From Sphingopyxis sp. PET50 (GTDB lineage Bacteria > Pseudomonadota > Alphaproteobacteria > Sphingomonadales > Sphingomonadaceae), in NCBI RefSeq assembly GCF_025244705.1, contig NZ_CP104207.1:3100001-3164000 (forward strand): 64,000 nucleotides of DNA, given 5' to 3'. Position numbers and translations under genes: made by a program. The notes under the pieces were generated by a model. It was not told the origin of the DNA. It saw only the letters and a list, made by a program, of their open reading frames with translations, and did no database searches. Positions 37,401 through 46,272 of the stretch are shown here, one piece after another. How positions within the stretch are numbered: position 1 is the stretch's first letter; each line of letters begins with the position of its first letter.

Positions 37401-37464
37401 CGGCGGCGTTCTGGGCATGAAGGGGCGCCGCCGCCAGCAGCGCCGCAGCCGGCGACAAGGGCAT
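34406..37464 (-). CDS. Large exported TPR-CHAT (caspase-like) protein, two frameshifts
   Basis: About 1018 residues after correction. A short signal peptide (MPLSPAAALLAAAPLHAQ) is followed by a cysteine-containing N-terminal domain, then an alpha-helical TPR-like solenoid (about 130-500), a coiled region, and a C-terminal CHAT peptidase domain with the catalytic pair His in FSTHGLLSGDF and Cys in VVLSACNTAAPD. The end VSHWQVRDDATR and WAPFVMVG is typical. Frame breaks lie at 35563-35569 (plus strand GCCGTGC for GCCGGC) and around 35019-35026. The start is uncertain by a few codons. Bacterial CHAT proteins are separase/caspase relatives, some acting in defence; here the protein appears to be periplasmic. 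Confidence 0.82.
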
Positions 37465-37607
37465 GAAGGATATGCATGGCGGCTCTTCCCCCGGATGTCC
37501 GCAATCCACGATATAATCAGGGACAAGGGACAAAGGCAATCGCGCCGCCGCAACCGGCGCGGCGCTTTGTTCTAGGCAGTCCGCGCGCCCCTCCTTATAT
37601 CGGCCTC

Positions 37608-39035
37608 ATGACAAGCCCCACCGATCCCCGCCGCTTCCTTTATCGCGCCGATGCGCTCGACCCCGATCTCGCGCAGCAACTGGCGAAAGAAGCGTTGGCG
37701 CAGGCCGACGACGGCGAACTCTATCTGCAATATCGCGCGACCGAGAGTTTCGGCTTCGACGACGGGCGCCTCAAGACCGCCGACTATTCGACCGACGCCG
37801 GTTTCGGCCTGCGCGCGGTGTCGGGCGAGATGACGGGCTTTGCCCATGCCAGCGACATCAGCGCCCCGGCGATCCGCCGCGCCGCCGAGACGCTGGCGCT
37901 GCTCGACCCCGCCAGCCAGCCGCACGCCCCCGCCCCGGCGCGCACCAACCGCCATCTTTACGGCGAGGCGAATCCGCTGGACCTCATCCCCTTCGCGAAG
38001 AAGGTCGCGCTGTGCCAACAGGTCGATGCCGCCGCCCGCGCGCGCGATCCGCGCGTCGTGCAGGTGTCGGTCGCGCTCGCCGGAAGCTGGTCGGTGGTCG
38101 AGATCGTCCGCGCCGACGGCTTCCTCGCGACCGACATCCGCCCGCTCGTCCGCCTCAACGTCAGCATCGTCGTCGAGGAGAATGGCCGCCGCGAATCGGG
38201 CTATTTCGGCCTTGGCGGCCGGTACATGTACGACCATCTGTTCGAGGAAGCGCAGTGGAACCGCGCGATCGACGAGGCGCTGAAGCAGGCGCTCGTCAAT
38301 CTGGAGGCGGTCGATGCCCCCGCGGGCGAGATGACCGTGCTGCTCGGCCCCGGCTGGCCCGGGGTGCTGCTGCACGAAGCGATCGGGCACGGGCTCGAGG
38401 GCGATTTCAACCGCAAGGGCACCAGCGCCTTTTCGGGCCGCATCGGCCAGCGCGTCGCGGCGCCGGGCGTCACGGTCGTCGACGACGGCAGCATCGCCGA
38501 ACGGCGCGGCTCGCTGAGCATCGACGACGAAGGCACGCCGACCAGCGAGACCGTGCTGATCGAGGACGGCATTTTGAAGGGTTACATGCAGGACCGGCTC
38601 AATGCGCGGCTGATGGGCATGGCGCCGACCGGCAACGGGCGCCGCGAAAGCTTTGCCCACGCGCCGATGCCGCGCATGACCAACACCTTCATGAAGGGCG
38701 GCAACGACGATCCCGCCGAACTGCTGAGCCGCGTCAGGAACGGCATCTTCGCGAAGAGCATGGGCGGCGGCCAGGTCGATATCGTGTCGGGCAAGTTCGT
38801 GTTCAGCTGCACCGAGGCCTACAAGATCGAGAATGGCAAGCTCGGCGCCCCGATCAAGGGCGCGACCTTGATCGGCGACGGGCCGAGCGTGCTGACCAAG
38901 GTCACCGGCATCGGCAACGACATGGCGCTCGACGAAGGCATTGGCGTGTGCGGCAAGGGCGGCCAGAGCATCCCCGCCGGCGTCGGCCAGCCGACGCTGC
39001 TGGTCAGCGGGCTGACGGTGGGCGGGACGGCCTGA
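37608..39035 (+). CDS. tldD: Metalloprotease TldD
   Basis: A 475-residue subunit of the TldD/TldE (PmbA) protease, which processes modified peptides and degrades unfolded peptides in the cytoplasm. The metal motif HEAIGHGLEGD (HExxxH) sits near residue 260. Also typical are VLLGPGWPGVLLHEAIGHG, MTNTFMKGGND and the end GQPTLLVSGLTVGG. The partner gene pmbA is not in the window. An AT-rich orphan gene follows its stop after 1 bp. Confidence 0.94.
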   Translation: MTSPTDPRRFLYRADALDPDLAQQLAKEALAQADDGELYLQYRATESFGFDDGRLKTADYSTDAGFGLRAVSGEMTGFAHASDISAPAIRRAAETLALLDPASQPHAPAPARTNRHLYGEANPLDLIPFAKKVALCQQVDAAARARDPRVVQVSVALAGSWSVVEIVRADGFLATDIRPLVRLNVSIVVEENGRRESGYFGLGGRYMYDHLFEEAQWNRAIDEALKQALVNLEAVDAPAGEMTVLLGPGWPGVLLHEAIGHGLEGDFNRKGTSAFSGRIGQRVAAPGVTVVDDGSIAERRGSLSIDDEGTPTSETVLIEDGILKGYMQDRLNARLMGMAPTGNGRRESFAHAPMPRMTNTFMKGGNDDPAELLSRVRNGIFAKSMGGGQVDIVSGKFVFSCTEAYKIENGKLGAPIKGATLIGDGPSVLTKVTGIGNDMALDEGIGVCGKGGQSIPAGVGQPTLLVSGLTVGGTA

Positions 39036-39036
39036 G

Positions 39037-39915
39037 TTGACGGAGGCGATTACCCAAAGTTCTGATCGCGTAGAAACCGACGAAGAGTTTCGTCGAAAAA
39101 AAAGAAACTGTCTCGCTGTAGGCACGCTCGGGTTGGGCTTTGCGTTAGCAACCACGGGTGCGATGACATCGGTTCCAGGACTAGCCGAGACAAAAATTCA
39201 ATCATGGATTTTAGGCTTGGGACTCCTCGCCTACCTATCTTACACAACCATAGAATATTATCATGAATATATACATCAGAGGAATCTCCACAGTGAGCTT
39301 GCGAGAAGATTTTCTAATAAAAAAACGGCTATTGATGCTATAAATTCTATTATTTATTCTCTAGAAGCTACGGACTTATCATTAAGATCTACCAGCTGGA
39401 GCCTCGTCTCCGAAAGAAGTAGAATATTTTCTGAGATGAGTGAAACAGTAAATAGGACTATGGGAGATATATCAGAAATAATTGTTCATCTAGACCAATT
39501 GACTCTAACCAAAAATTTAAAAGATATTGAAAAGATTATTTCATCTCTTAGAGAATATCCGGAAAAAATTTACAAGCTTCATAATGAAATAATGAGTCAG
39601 CAAGGAAGAGACTTTTTAACTCAAGACACAGACTCAACACCAAATTATTATTCCACGATATCGGGCTTGCTTCAAGAGCTTTATAGGCTGTTCAAGACTA
39701 CTGCTCTACATTCTGCCGAATCTTTGACCGAACTATCTAATAGCCTACATCAATCAGACAGACGAATGTTCAAGTGGCATGATGGAGTCGTTCCTTTTGC
39801 GCTCGCCATTGCTGCCGGAATGGCCTTGATAGTGGACATCGCAGAAAAAATTCTATCCCAATCCTTCAATCACGACATCCATATTTGGCTACCGCCCTTC
39901 CATTGCACCCTGTGA
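39037..39915 (+). CDS. AT-rich orphan gene: membrane protein with cytoplasmic coiled coil
   Basis: About 292 residues if read from TTG 39037, the only start in frame ahead of the first membrane segment. Two helices lie near residues 25-46 and 57-75. They are followed by a long polar, helical, probably coiled-coil stretch (about 80-245, many Ser/Thr/Glu/Ile), and a third hydrophobic segment near 252-268. No family recognised. From about 39180 to 39930 the DNA drops sharply in GC and uses codons such as AGA, ATA and TTA that are rare around it. This is strong evidence of horizontal transfer. Confidence 0.75.
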   Translation: MTEAITQSSDRVETDEEFRRKKRNCLAVGTLGLGFALATTGAMTSVPGLAETKIQSWILGLGLLAYLSYTTIEYYHEYIHQRNLHSELARRFSNKKTAIDAINSIIYSLEATDLSLRSTSWSLVSERSRIFSEMSETVNRTMGDISEIIVHLDQLTLTKNLKDIEKIISSLREYPEKIYKLHNEIMSQQGRDFLTQDTDSTPNYYSTISGLLQELYRLFKTTALHSAESLTELSNSLHQSDRRMFKWHDGVVPFALAIAAGMALIVDIAEKILSQSFNHDIHIWLPPFHCTL

Positions 39916-40031
39916 CGTCGATCACTTGGCCTTCGTCCTTCTTCCGCCTATAGCGCTTTCAAACATAAGGCAGACTTGGCTCGCATGACATTTTCCGGCG
40001 GAGGCACCGCCTCCGGTCGCAGGGAGGAATT

Positions 40032-41243
40032 ATGCGTACAACTTTCCGTATCACGTCGCTCGCGGTCATCGCCGCGATGCTGAGCGCGCCCGTCGCGGCG
40101 CAAAAGACCACCGGCCCCAGGGAACGCTACGAAATGGACGCCGCGACGCTGTCGGGCTTTGCCGCGATGGGCGGCGGCAAGGGGGGCATGAGCGGCGCGA
40201 TGAGCATGATGTTCGGCGGCGGCCCCGACAGCGCGCTGGCACGCCAATTGTTCCTCCGCCTCGGTTCGAACGAGGCGCCGACCGCGCCGCCGCCCAAGGG
40301 CGACCATTTCTTCCTGCCGCAGGCGAAGCTCGGCAAATCGGTGCCGCTGATTGCGCCATTGCGCAGCACGCCGGACCTGCCCGACAATTTCGAGCGTCCG
40401 AAAGGCCGCCTGCTGCTCTATTGGGGCTGCGGCGCCAAGGCGGGGCCGGGGCAGCCGGTGATCGTCGACTTCGCCAAGGTCGCGGCGGGGCAGGTGCCGC
40501 CCGGTCTCTTCTCGAGTGCCGTGCCGATCGTGCGCGAGGTGTCGCCGTCGAACAGCAAATCCTATGCCGAATGGCCCAACGGCAAGTCGGACAAATTCCC
40601 CGCGCGCGACAGCTCGCTGCTCGGCGCGCATCGCGTCGCGAGCAATGTCGGCAACGACATCAATTTCACCCTGACGCAGGATTATATGCCCGCGCTGCAG
40701 GCCTCGACCGCGCAGCAGGCCGACGGATCGGTCACGATCCGCTGGAACCCGGTGACCAATGCGACCGGCTATGCGGCGTGGACGATCGGCGGCATGGACC
40801 GCGCCGAAAAGGGTGGCGACATCGTCTGGTGGTCGAGCAGCGCCACGAAGGAATTCGGCGGCGGGCTGTGGGACTGGCTGCCGCCGTCGGTGGTCGCGAA
40901 CCTGATCACCAAAAAGATCGTGATGCCGCCGTCGCAGACGACGTGCCAGATCCCCGCCGAGGTCAAGAAGGCATCGGGCGAGATCATGATGGGCAATCTC
41001 AACGCCTTCGGTCCCGAGGCGAATTTCTCCTACCCGCCCAAGCCCGCGGGCAATGCGGCGTGGAACATCGACTGGACCGCGAAGGTGCGCTTCCGTTCCT
41101 ACACCATGCTGATGGTCGGCGCCGATTTCGGCGGCATGGGCGGCATGAGCAGCGGCGGCGACGGCAGCGCCCCGGCGGCGCCGGCGAAGAAGAAGAAATG
41201 CAAGGGCCCGCTGGGCATTCCGCTGCCCGACGGCGCCTGCTGA
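40032..41243 (+). CDS. Hypothetical exported protein, Met/Gly-rich
   Basis: A 403-residue protein with signal peptide ending LSAPVAAQ and a strong ribosome site (GGGAGGAATT). A Gly/Met-rich low-complexity segment (MGGGKGGMSGAMSMMFGGG) at about 46-65 is followed by a globular region with a fibronectin-III-like strand, WNPVTNATGYAAWTI. A Gly/Ala/Lys tail ends in CKGPLGIPLPDGAC. The product is known in sphingomonads only as hypothetical; I cannot assign a function. Probably periplasmic or outer-membrane associated. Confidence 0.7.
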   Translation: MRTTFRITSLAVIAAMLSAPVAAQKTTGPRERYEMDAATLSGFAAMGGGKGGMSGAMSMMFGGGPDSALARQLFLRLGSNEAPTAPPPKGDHFFLPQAKLGKSVPLIAPLRSTPDLPDNFERPKGRLLLYWGCGAKAGPGQPVIVDFAKVAAGQVPPGLFSSAVPIVREVSPSNSKSYAEWPNGKSDKFPARDSSLLGAHRVASNVGNDINFTLTQDYMPALQASTAQQADGSVTIRWNPVTNATGYAAWTIGGMDRAEKGGDIVWWSSSATKEFGGGLWDWLPPSVVANLITKKIVMPPSQTTCQIPAEVKKASGEIMMGNLNAFGPEANFSYPPKPAGNAAWNIDWTAKVRFRSYTMLMVGADFGGMGGMSSGGDGSAPAAPAKKKKCKGPLGIPLPDGAC

Positions 41244-41341
41244 CGCGATACCAACGGACGCCTGGCCGAGTCAGTTGTCGTTCAGCCGAGCCGCCCTATA
41301 TTGTCGACAGAGGGTGTGTGTTGAATGACAGGAGTCTTGCC

Positions 41342-41749
41342 ATGCGTCCGTTAATCTTGAGCCTCATTGCCGCCGCCGCGATCGCGGCCGTTCCCGCCGC
41401 CTCGGCCAAGGAACGGCTCGACCCCGAGGCGAAGCTCGCCAAGATGCTCGAGGGCCGCGTCGTCGGCGAGCCGCAGGATTGCATCTCGCTGTCGAGCGCG
41501 CGCAGCTCGACGATCATCGACGGCACCGCGATCGTCTATCGCGCCGGCAGCACCCTGTGGGTCAACCGGCCGAAGGGCGGCGCCGAATCGCTCGACGGTG
41601 ACGATATCCTCGTCACCAAGACGATCGGCAGCCAGCTGTGCAGCATCGACGCGGTGCAGCTTATCGACCGCACGAGCCACTTCTATTCGGGCTTCGTTTC
41701 GCTCGGCGAATTCGTGCCCTATCGCAAGGTCGATACCGCCGCGAAATAA
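41342..41749 (+). CDS. Small exported protein of unknown function
   Basis: A 135-residue protein with signal peptide MRPLILSLIAAAAIAAVPAASA. Mature cysteines are in EPQDCISLS and GSQLCSIDA, spaced to form one disulfide. The ending FVPYRKV is common to several short sphingomonad secreted proteins. It lies 98 bp after the Met/Gly-rich gene and 6 bp before the DUF924 gene. Function unknown. Confidence 0.7.
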   Translation: MRPLILSLIAAAAIAAVPAASAKERLDPEAKLAKMLEGRVVGEPQDCISLSSARSSTIIDGTAIVYRAGSTLWVNRPKGGAESLDGDDILVTKTIGSQLCSIDAVQLIDRTSHFYSGFVSLGEFVPYRKVDTAAK

Positions 41750-41755
41750 GCCGCG

Positions 41756-42331
41756 ATGAGGGATGAAGACACGTTGGCGGCCGCGCCGCCCGCCGACTGG
41801 GCGGCGCGGCTGCTCACCTTCTGGTTCGACGGCCATGGCATGGACGACTGGTACGGCGGCGGCGAGGATTTCGACGCCGCGATCCACGACCTTGCCGCCG
41901 ACTGGTACGCGGTGTTGCGCTCGCAACCCGCCGCAACCTTTCTGACCGATCCCGACACCGCGCTCGCCGCGGCGATCCTGTTCGACCAGGTACCGCGCAA
42001 CATGTTTCGCGGGACCGCCGAGGCTTTCGCGACCGACGACCTCGCCCGCGCGGTCGCGCGCGGCATCGTCGCGCGCGGCTGGGACCAGGACTGGCCCAAC
42101 GCGCGGCGCCAATTCGCCTATCTCCCCTGGCAGCATAGCGAGGATATCGCCGACCAGCGCGAATCGCTGCGCCTGTTCGGCCAGCTCGCCGACCCGATGT
42201 TCCGCGACTATGCGCAAAAGCATTTCGACGTCATCGACCGCTTCGGCCGCTTCCCGCACCGCAACGCCGCGCTCGGCCGCGCCAACCGGCCCGGCGAGGA
42301 AGGGGCGATAGAAGAAGGCAAAAATTGGTGA
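41756..42331 (+). CDS. DUF924 family protein
   Basis: A 191-residue helical protein. Family blocks are visible: LLTFWFDG, then ILFDQVPRNMFRGTAEAFATDD, then PFMH-like YLPWQHSEDI, and HFDVIDRFGRFPHRNAALGR. The TPR-like fold family is widespread and uncharacterised. The preceding gene ends 6 bp upstream. The start ATG is uncertain, since the usual family start is close to ADWAARLL. Confidence 0.85.
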   Translation: MRDEDTLAAAPPADWAARLLTFWFDGHGMDDWYGGGEDFDAAIHDLAADWYAVLRSQPAATFLTDPDTALAAAILFDQVPRNMFRGTAEAFATDDLARAVARGIVARGWDQDWPNARRQFAYLPWQHSEDIADQRESLRLFGQLADPMFRDYAQKHFDVIDRFGRFPHRNAALGRANRPGEEGAIEEGKNW

Positions 42332-42358
42332 TAGGCAGTCCGCGGACGGAGCAGAGCC

Positions 42359-42928
42359 ATGGCCGAATTCACCGACAGACTGACCGACAAGCATATCGCC
42401 TTCATCGCGAAACAGCCGGTCTTCTTCACCGCGACCGCCGCCGCGGAGGGCCGGATCAACCTGTCGCCCAAGGGCTATGCCGATACGTTTCGCGTGCTGT
42501 CGGAAACGCAGGTGGCCTACCTCGACTTCGGCGGGTCGGGGAACGAGACGCACGCGCATCTGGCAGCGGCCCAAACCGACCGTGGCCGCATCACGATCAT
42601 GTTCTGCGCCTTCGACCGCAGCGCGCTGATCCTGCGCCTCTATGGCCGCGGGCGCGCGGTGCTGCCGCAGGACGGCGACTGGGACACGGTCGCAGCGCCT
42701 TTCACCCTGCTCCCCGGCACGCGCCAGATCTTCGTCATCGATGTCGAGAGCGTGCAGACGAGCTGCGGCTGGGGCGTGCCGATGATGGAGCTGCAACACG
42801 AACGCGACACGTTGCAGAAATATCACCGCCAGGCCGATCCCGCGCTGTGGGTGGAGAAATTCCAGCAGCGCACCAGAAGCATCGACGGCCTGCCGGCACG
42901 CCCGACCGACCGCTTCATTGCGGGGTGA
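42359..42928 (+). CDS. Pyridoxamine 5'-phosphate oxidase-like flavin-binding protein
   Basis: A 189-residue split-barrel protein starting MAEFTDRLTDKHIAFIAKQP. FFTATAAAEGRINLSPKGYAD followed by YLDFGGSGNETHAHL is the FMN-binding pattern of the PNPOx-like family, and the end has SCGWGVPMMEL. Likely a flavin reductase or general stress protein; substrate unknown. It lies 27 bp after the DUF924 gene. Confidence 0.85.
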   Translation: MAEFTDRLTDKHIAFIAKQPVFFTATAAAEGRINLSPKGYADTFRVLSETQVAYLDFGGSGNETHAHLAAAQTDRGRITIMFCAFDRSALILRLYGRGRAVLPQDGDWDTVAAPFTLLPGTRQIFVIDVESVQTSCGWGVPMMELQHERDTLQKYHRQADPALWVEKFQQRTRSIDGLPARPTDRFIAG

Positions 42929-42967
42929 CAGTCGTTTTCTCCGCAACCCACCCCCTCCTCCGTTCGT

Positions 42968-43062
42968 CCTGAGCTTGTCGAAGGACCGTTTTTCCTCTTG
43001 AGCGGCGAAAGAAGGACAGTGCTTTGATCGCTCGACAGGTTCGGGACTCAACGCAAACGGAT
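42968..43062. repeat. GAGCTTGTCGAAG-type repeat, degraded copy
   Basis: The left part CCGTTCGTCCTGAGCTTGTC(GAAGG) is intact; the right part GCTCGACAGGTTCGGGACTC has diverged from the expected inverted arm. It separates the flavin-type oxidase and the EEP nuclease, which run in the same direction. Confidence 0.7.
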
Positions 43063-43086
43063 TGAAGGCCGGTACGAAATTCTCCC

Positions 43087-43783
43087 ATGATAAAAGTCGC
43101 CAGCTACAATATGCGCAAGGGCATCGGACTCGACCGGCGCCGCGACCCCGGGCGGGTGCTGTCGGTGCTGACCGAGCTCGACGCCGATATCGTCGCGCTG
43201 CAGGAGGCCGACCGCCGCTTCGGCACCCGCGCCAGCGCGATCCCGCCCCATATGTTCGACGAGCATAGCGATTATGTGCCCGTCACGCTCGACAATCGCC
43301 CGCACAGCCTCGGCTGGCACGGCAATGCGCTGCTCGTGCGCAGAGGCGCCGAAGTCGAGGAGAGCCACGCGCTCCACCTGCCGACCCTCGAGCCGCGCGG
43401 CGCGGTCGCGGCGACGATCCGCATCGGCGACACCAGATTGCGCGTCGTCGGCATGCATCTCGACATTTCGGGGCTGCGGCGCACGGCAACAGGCGCGCGC
43501 GATCCTGCACCATGTCGCCGCGGGGGAGCCCTTGCCGACGATCCTGATGGGCGACTGCAACGAGTGGCGCAATCAGGGCGGCTGCCTCCATGATTTCGGC
43601 GAGCGGCACCGCCTGATCGACACCGGCCACAGTTTCCACAGCCGCCGCCCGGTCGCAAAGCTCGACCGCATCTTCGCCTCGCCCGATCTGAACGCCGTCG
43701 AGGCCGGGGTGCATCGCAGCGCGCTCGCGGCGCGGGCGTCGGACCATCTGCCGATCTGGGCGCGGTTCGAACGGGCGGACTGA
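43087..43783 (+). CDS. Endonuclease/exonuclease/phosphatase (EEP) family protein, one frameshift
   Basis: About 231 residues after correction. The start KVASYNMRKGIGLD has the Asn, and IVALQEADRR has the metal-binding Glu. The second half has ILMGDCNEW (Asp/Asn pair), FHSRRPVAKLDRIFASP, and the end ASDHLPIWA (Asp-His). Frame break at 43481-43487 (GCACGGC for GCCGGC) within LRRRQQARAIL. Such proteins can be nucleases, phosphatases or lipid phosphodiesterases; substrate unknown. Confidence 0.86.
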
Positions 43784-43830
43784 ACTCCTTTACGCCCTCC
43801 CTTTCAGGGAAGGCGCTTCGCACTTCTGCC

Positions 43831-43854
43831 CAAAAATTAGGCATCGCACTGCCT
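43831..43854. promoter_or_regulatory. Candidate activator site upstream of glnK
   Basis: CAAAAATTAGGCATCGCACT(GCCT) contains an inverted pair AGGCA..TGCCT and lies about 86 bp upstream of the sigma-54 promoter, the usual distance for an NtrC-type enhancer. A related segment, CAAAAAATAGGCAGTGGTGA(TGC), recurs at 45911-45933 ahead of the candidate small RNA. Confidence 0.4.
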
Positions 43855-43939
43855 CGCTTGCCCAATCCGCTGACTCAATCGGTCGTGCGGGCGCCGCGAT
43901 TCGTCACAAAATGTTAACTTATCCCCCGCCCGCGCAATC

Positions 43940-43955
43940 TGGCACGGCTGTTGCA
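43940..43955 (+). promoter_or_regulatory. Sigma-54 promoter of glnK-amt
   Basis: TGGCACGGCTGTTGCA matches the -24/-12 consensus TGGCAC-N5-TTGCA perfectly, with correct spacing of GG and GC. It is 34 bp upstream of the glnK start, implying RpoN- and nitrogen-dependent expression through an NtrC-type activator. rpoN itself is not in the window. Confidence 0.92.
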
Positions 43956-43974
43956 GTGCAGCATCTGCCAATAA

Positions 43975-44328
<354 letters not shown>

Positions 44329-44345
44329 TGATAAAGGGGGAAGCA

Positions 44346-45683
44346 ATGAATCTCATGAAAAAGACGGCGGCGACCGCCGGGGCCAGCCGGCCTCGCGCTG
44401 TTCGCCGCAATGCCCGCCTGGGCGCAGGAGGCGGCCGAAGCGGTCGCCGAGGTCGCGGAGGAAGTCCCGACGATCGACACCGGCGACACCGCCTGGATGC
44501 TCATCTCGACCGTCCTGGTCCTCGCGATGATCGTGCCGGGCCTCGCGCTCTTCTATGGCGGCCTCGTCCGCACCAAGAACATGCTGTCGGTGCTCACCCA
44601 TGTGCTCGCGGTCGCCTGCGTCGCGATGCTGGTGTGGGTCAGCTGGGGCTATTCGCTGGCCTTTACCGAAGCCGGCCCCTTCGTCGGCAATCTCAGCAAC
44701 GCCTTCCTCGCGAATGTCAACGCCGACAGCATTTCGGGCACCATTCCCGAATATGTGTTCGTCAGTTTCCAGATGACCTTCGCTGCGATCACCTGCGCGC
44801 TCGTCGTCGGCTCGCTGGCGGAACGCGTGAAGTTCACCAGCCTGATGATCTTCGCGGTGATCTGGCTGACGATCGTCTATTTCCCGCTCGCCCACATGGT
44901 GTGGTCGGTAGGCGGCTTCTTCTTTGAAAAAGGCGCGCTGGACTTTGCGGGCGGCACCGTCGTGCACATCAATGCGGGCGTATCGGGCCTCGTCGGTTGC
45001 CTTATCCTCGGCAAGCGCATCGGCTATCTCAAGGAAGCGCTGCCGCCGCACTCGCTGACGATGACGCTGATCGGTACCGGCCTGCTGTGGGTGGGCTGGT
45101 TCGGCTTCAACAGCCGGCTCGGCGCTCGGTGCCGAGCTCGGCCGCGGGCCTCGCGATGATCAACACCTTCACCGCCACGGCAGCAGGTGCGGTCGCCTGG
45201 CTGATCGCCGAAAAGCTGTCGGGCCACAAATCGACGCTGCTCGGCGGCTGCTCGGGCGTGATTGCCGGCCTCGTCGCCATCACCCCGGCGGCGGGTTTCT
45301 CGGGACCGTTCGGTGCGATCATCCTCGGCGCGGTCGCCTCGGTCATCGCTTATGGCTTCGTCGCCTATGCCAAACCGAAGCTCGGCTTCGACGACACCGC
45401 CGATGTGTTCGGTATCCACGGTGTCGCGGGCATCATCGGTTCGATCGGTGTCGCCTTCACCAACCTGCCGAGCCTCGGCGGTCCGGGTGATGCCGACTAT
45501 ACCGTCGGCGGCCAGATTGGCACCCAGCTCTTCGCGACCGCCGTCGCGATCGTCTGGGCAGCCGTTGGATCGGCCATCGCCTTCTATATCGCCAAGGCGG
45601 TCACCGGGCTGCGCGTCTCCGAAGAGGTGGAGCGCGAAGGCCTCGACCTCGGCGAACATGGAGAGCGGGCCTACAACTACTGA
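44346..45683 (+). CDS. amt: Ammonium transporter, three frameshifts
   Basis: A trimeric ammonium channel of about 444 residues after correction, with a signal peptide (KKTAATAGAAGLALFAAMPA once corrected), eleven hydrophobic helices, and family motifs ALFYGGLVRTKNMLSVL, FAAITCALVVGSLAERVKF, DFAGGTVVHINAGVSGLVG and GIHGVAGIIGSIG. Three insertions break the frame: 44385 and 45112 (each AGCCGGC for GCCGGC) and 45131-45137 (GCCGAGC for GCCGGC). Corrected, the third gives SALGAGSAAGLAMINTF, the normal family sequence. It is cotranscribed with glnK and ends before a strong terminator. Confidence 0.9.
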
Positions 45684-45762
45684 CGAGACTGGACACCCGC
45701 CGCCGCTCTCTCCTCTTCAAAAGGCGGCGGGGTCCAACCCAGGTTCCTCCTGCGAACCACTG

Positions 45763-45792
45763 GCCGGGGCTTGTCCCCGGCCATTTTTTTTG
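45763..45792 (+). terminator. Rho-independent terminator after amt
   Basis: The stem GGCCGGGG/CCCCGGCC has a CTTGT loop and is followed by A and eight T residues. It lies 80 bp after the amt stop and is the expected end of the glnK-amt transcript. Confidence 0.9.
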
Positions 45793-45910
45793 ACCTGCGG
45801 CGGGTAGCTCTATTCCGTCATCGCGCGACAGCGGCCGGCACCATGCGATGCGCGCGTGCTCGACCGGCCGCCCTGCTCGCCCGCCGCAGCGGCCAGCCTT
45901 CGCATCCGCA

Positions 45911-46044
45911 CAAAAAATAGGCAGTGGTGATGCAAATTTAGGCCTTTCCATGATGACATTAATATGGCATTCAGCGCTCGAGAGTTTCAGGAGGGGAGAG
46001 CCTGAAAGGCTGGGCCGGGACGCAAGTCCCGGCCCTCTTTTTTT
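45911..46044 (+). ncRNA. Candidate small RNA downstream of amt
   Basis: The strong terminator at 46012-46044 (GGGCCGGGAC / GTCCCGGCCC stem, GCAA loop, seven T) cannot serve amt, which already has one. It is preceded by a hairpin TTTCAGG (45985-45991) / CCTGAAA (46001-46007) exposing a purine-rich AGGGGAGAG loop. No coding frame exists between 45793 and 46044. The upstream side carries a CAAAAAATAGGCA segment resembling the one before glnK. Exact 5' end unknown. Confidence 0.5.
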
Positions 46045-46074
46045 GCGCAGCATAAAGAGCGCACCCATTGCCGC

Positions 46075-46272
46075 TCATTCTTCGGCTGTTTTGTGCCGAT
46101 ATTGCAGCATCGCGAACACACGCCAGCTGCCGTCGGGCTGCAGCACCGAATCGCTGCTGAAGGCCTCGCCCTCACCGATCCAGCTGCCGTGCCAGGCGGC
46201 AAGCGACGGAACGGCGGCGGCAGGCGTGGCGGGCGCGAACAGCGCCGCCGCCGCCCACCACGGCGCCGTCAT
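46075..46272 (-). CDS. Small exported protein of unknown function
   Basis: A 65-residue protein with signal peptide MTAPWWAAAALFAPATPAAA and a short mature part containing SLAAWHGSWIGEGEAF and SWRVFAMLQYRH. It may be the start of a DUF1579-like lipocalin domain cut short. The ATG overlaps the VOC gene stop by 4 bp, so the two are cotranscribed. Confidence 0.6.
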   Translation of the reverse strand: MTAPWWAAAALFAPATPAAAVPSLAAWHGSWIGEGEAFSSDSVLQPDGSWRVFAMLQYRHKTAEE

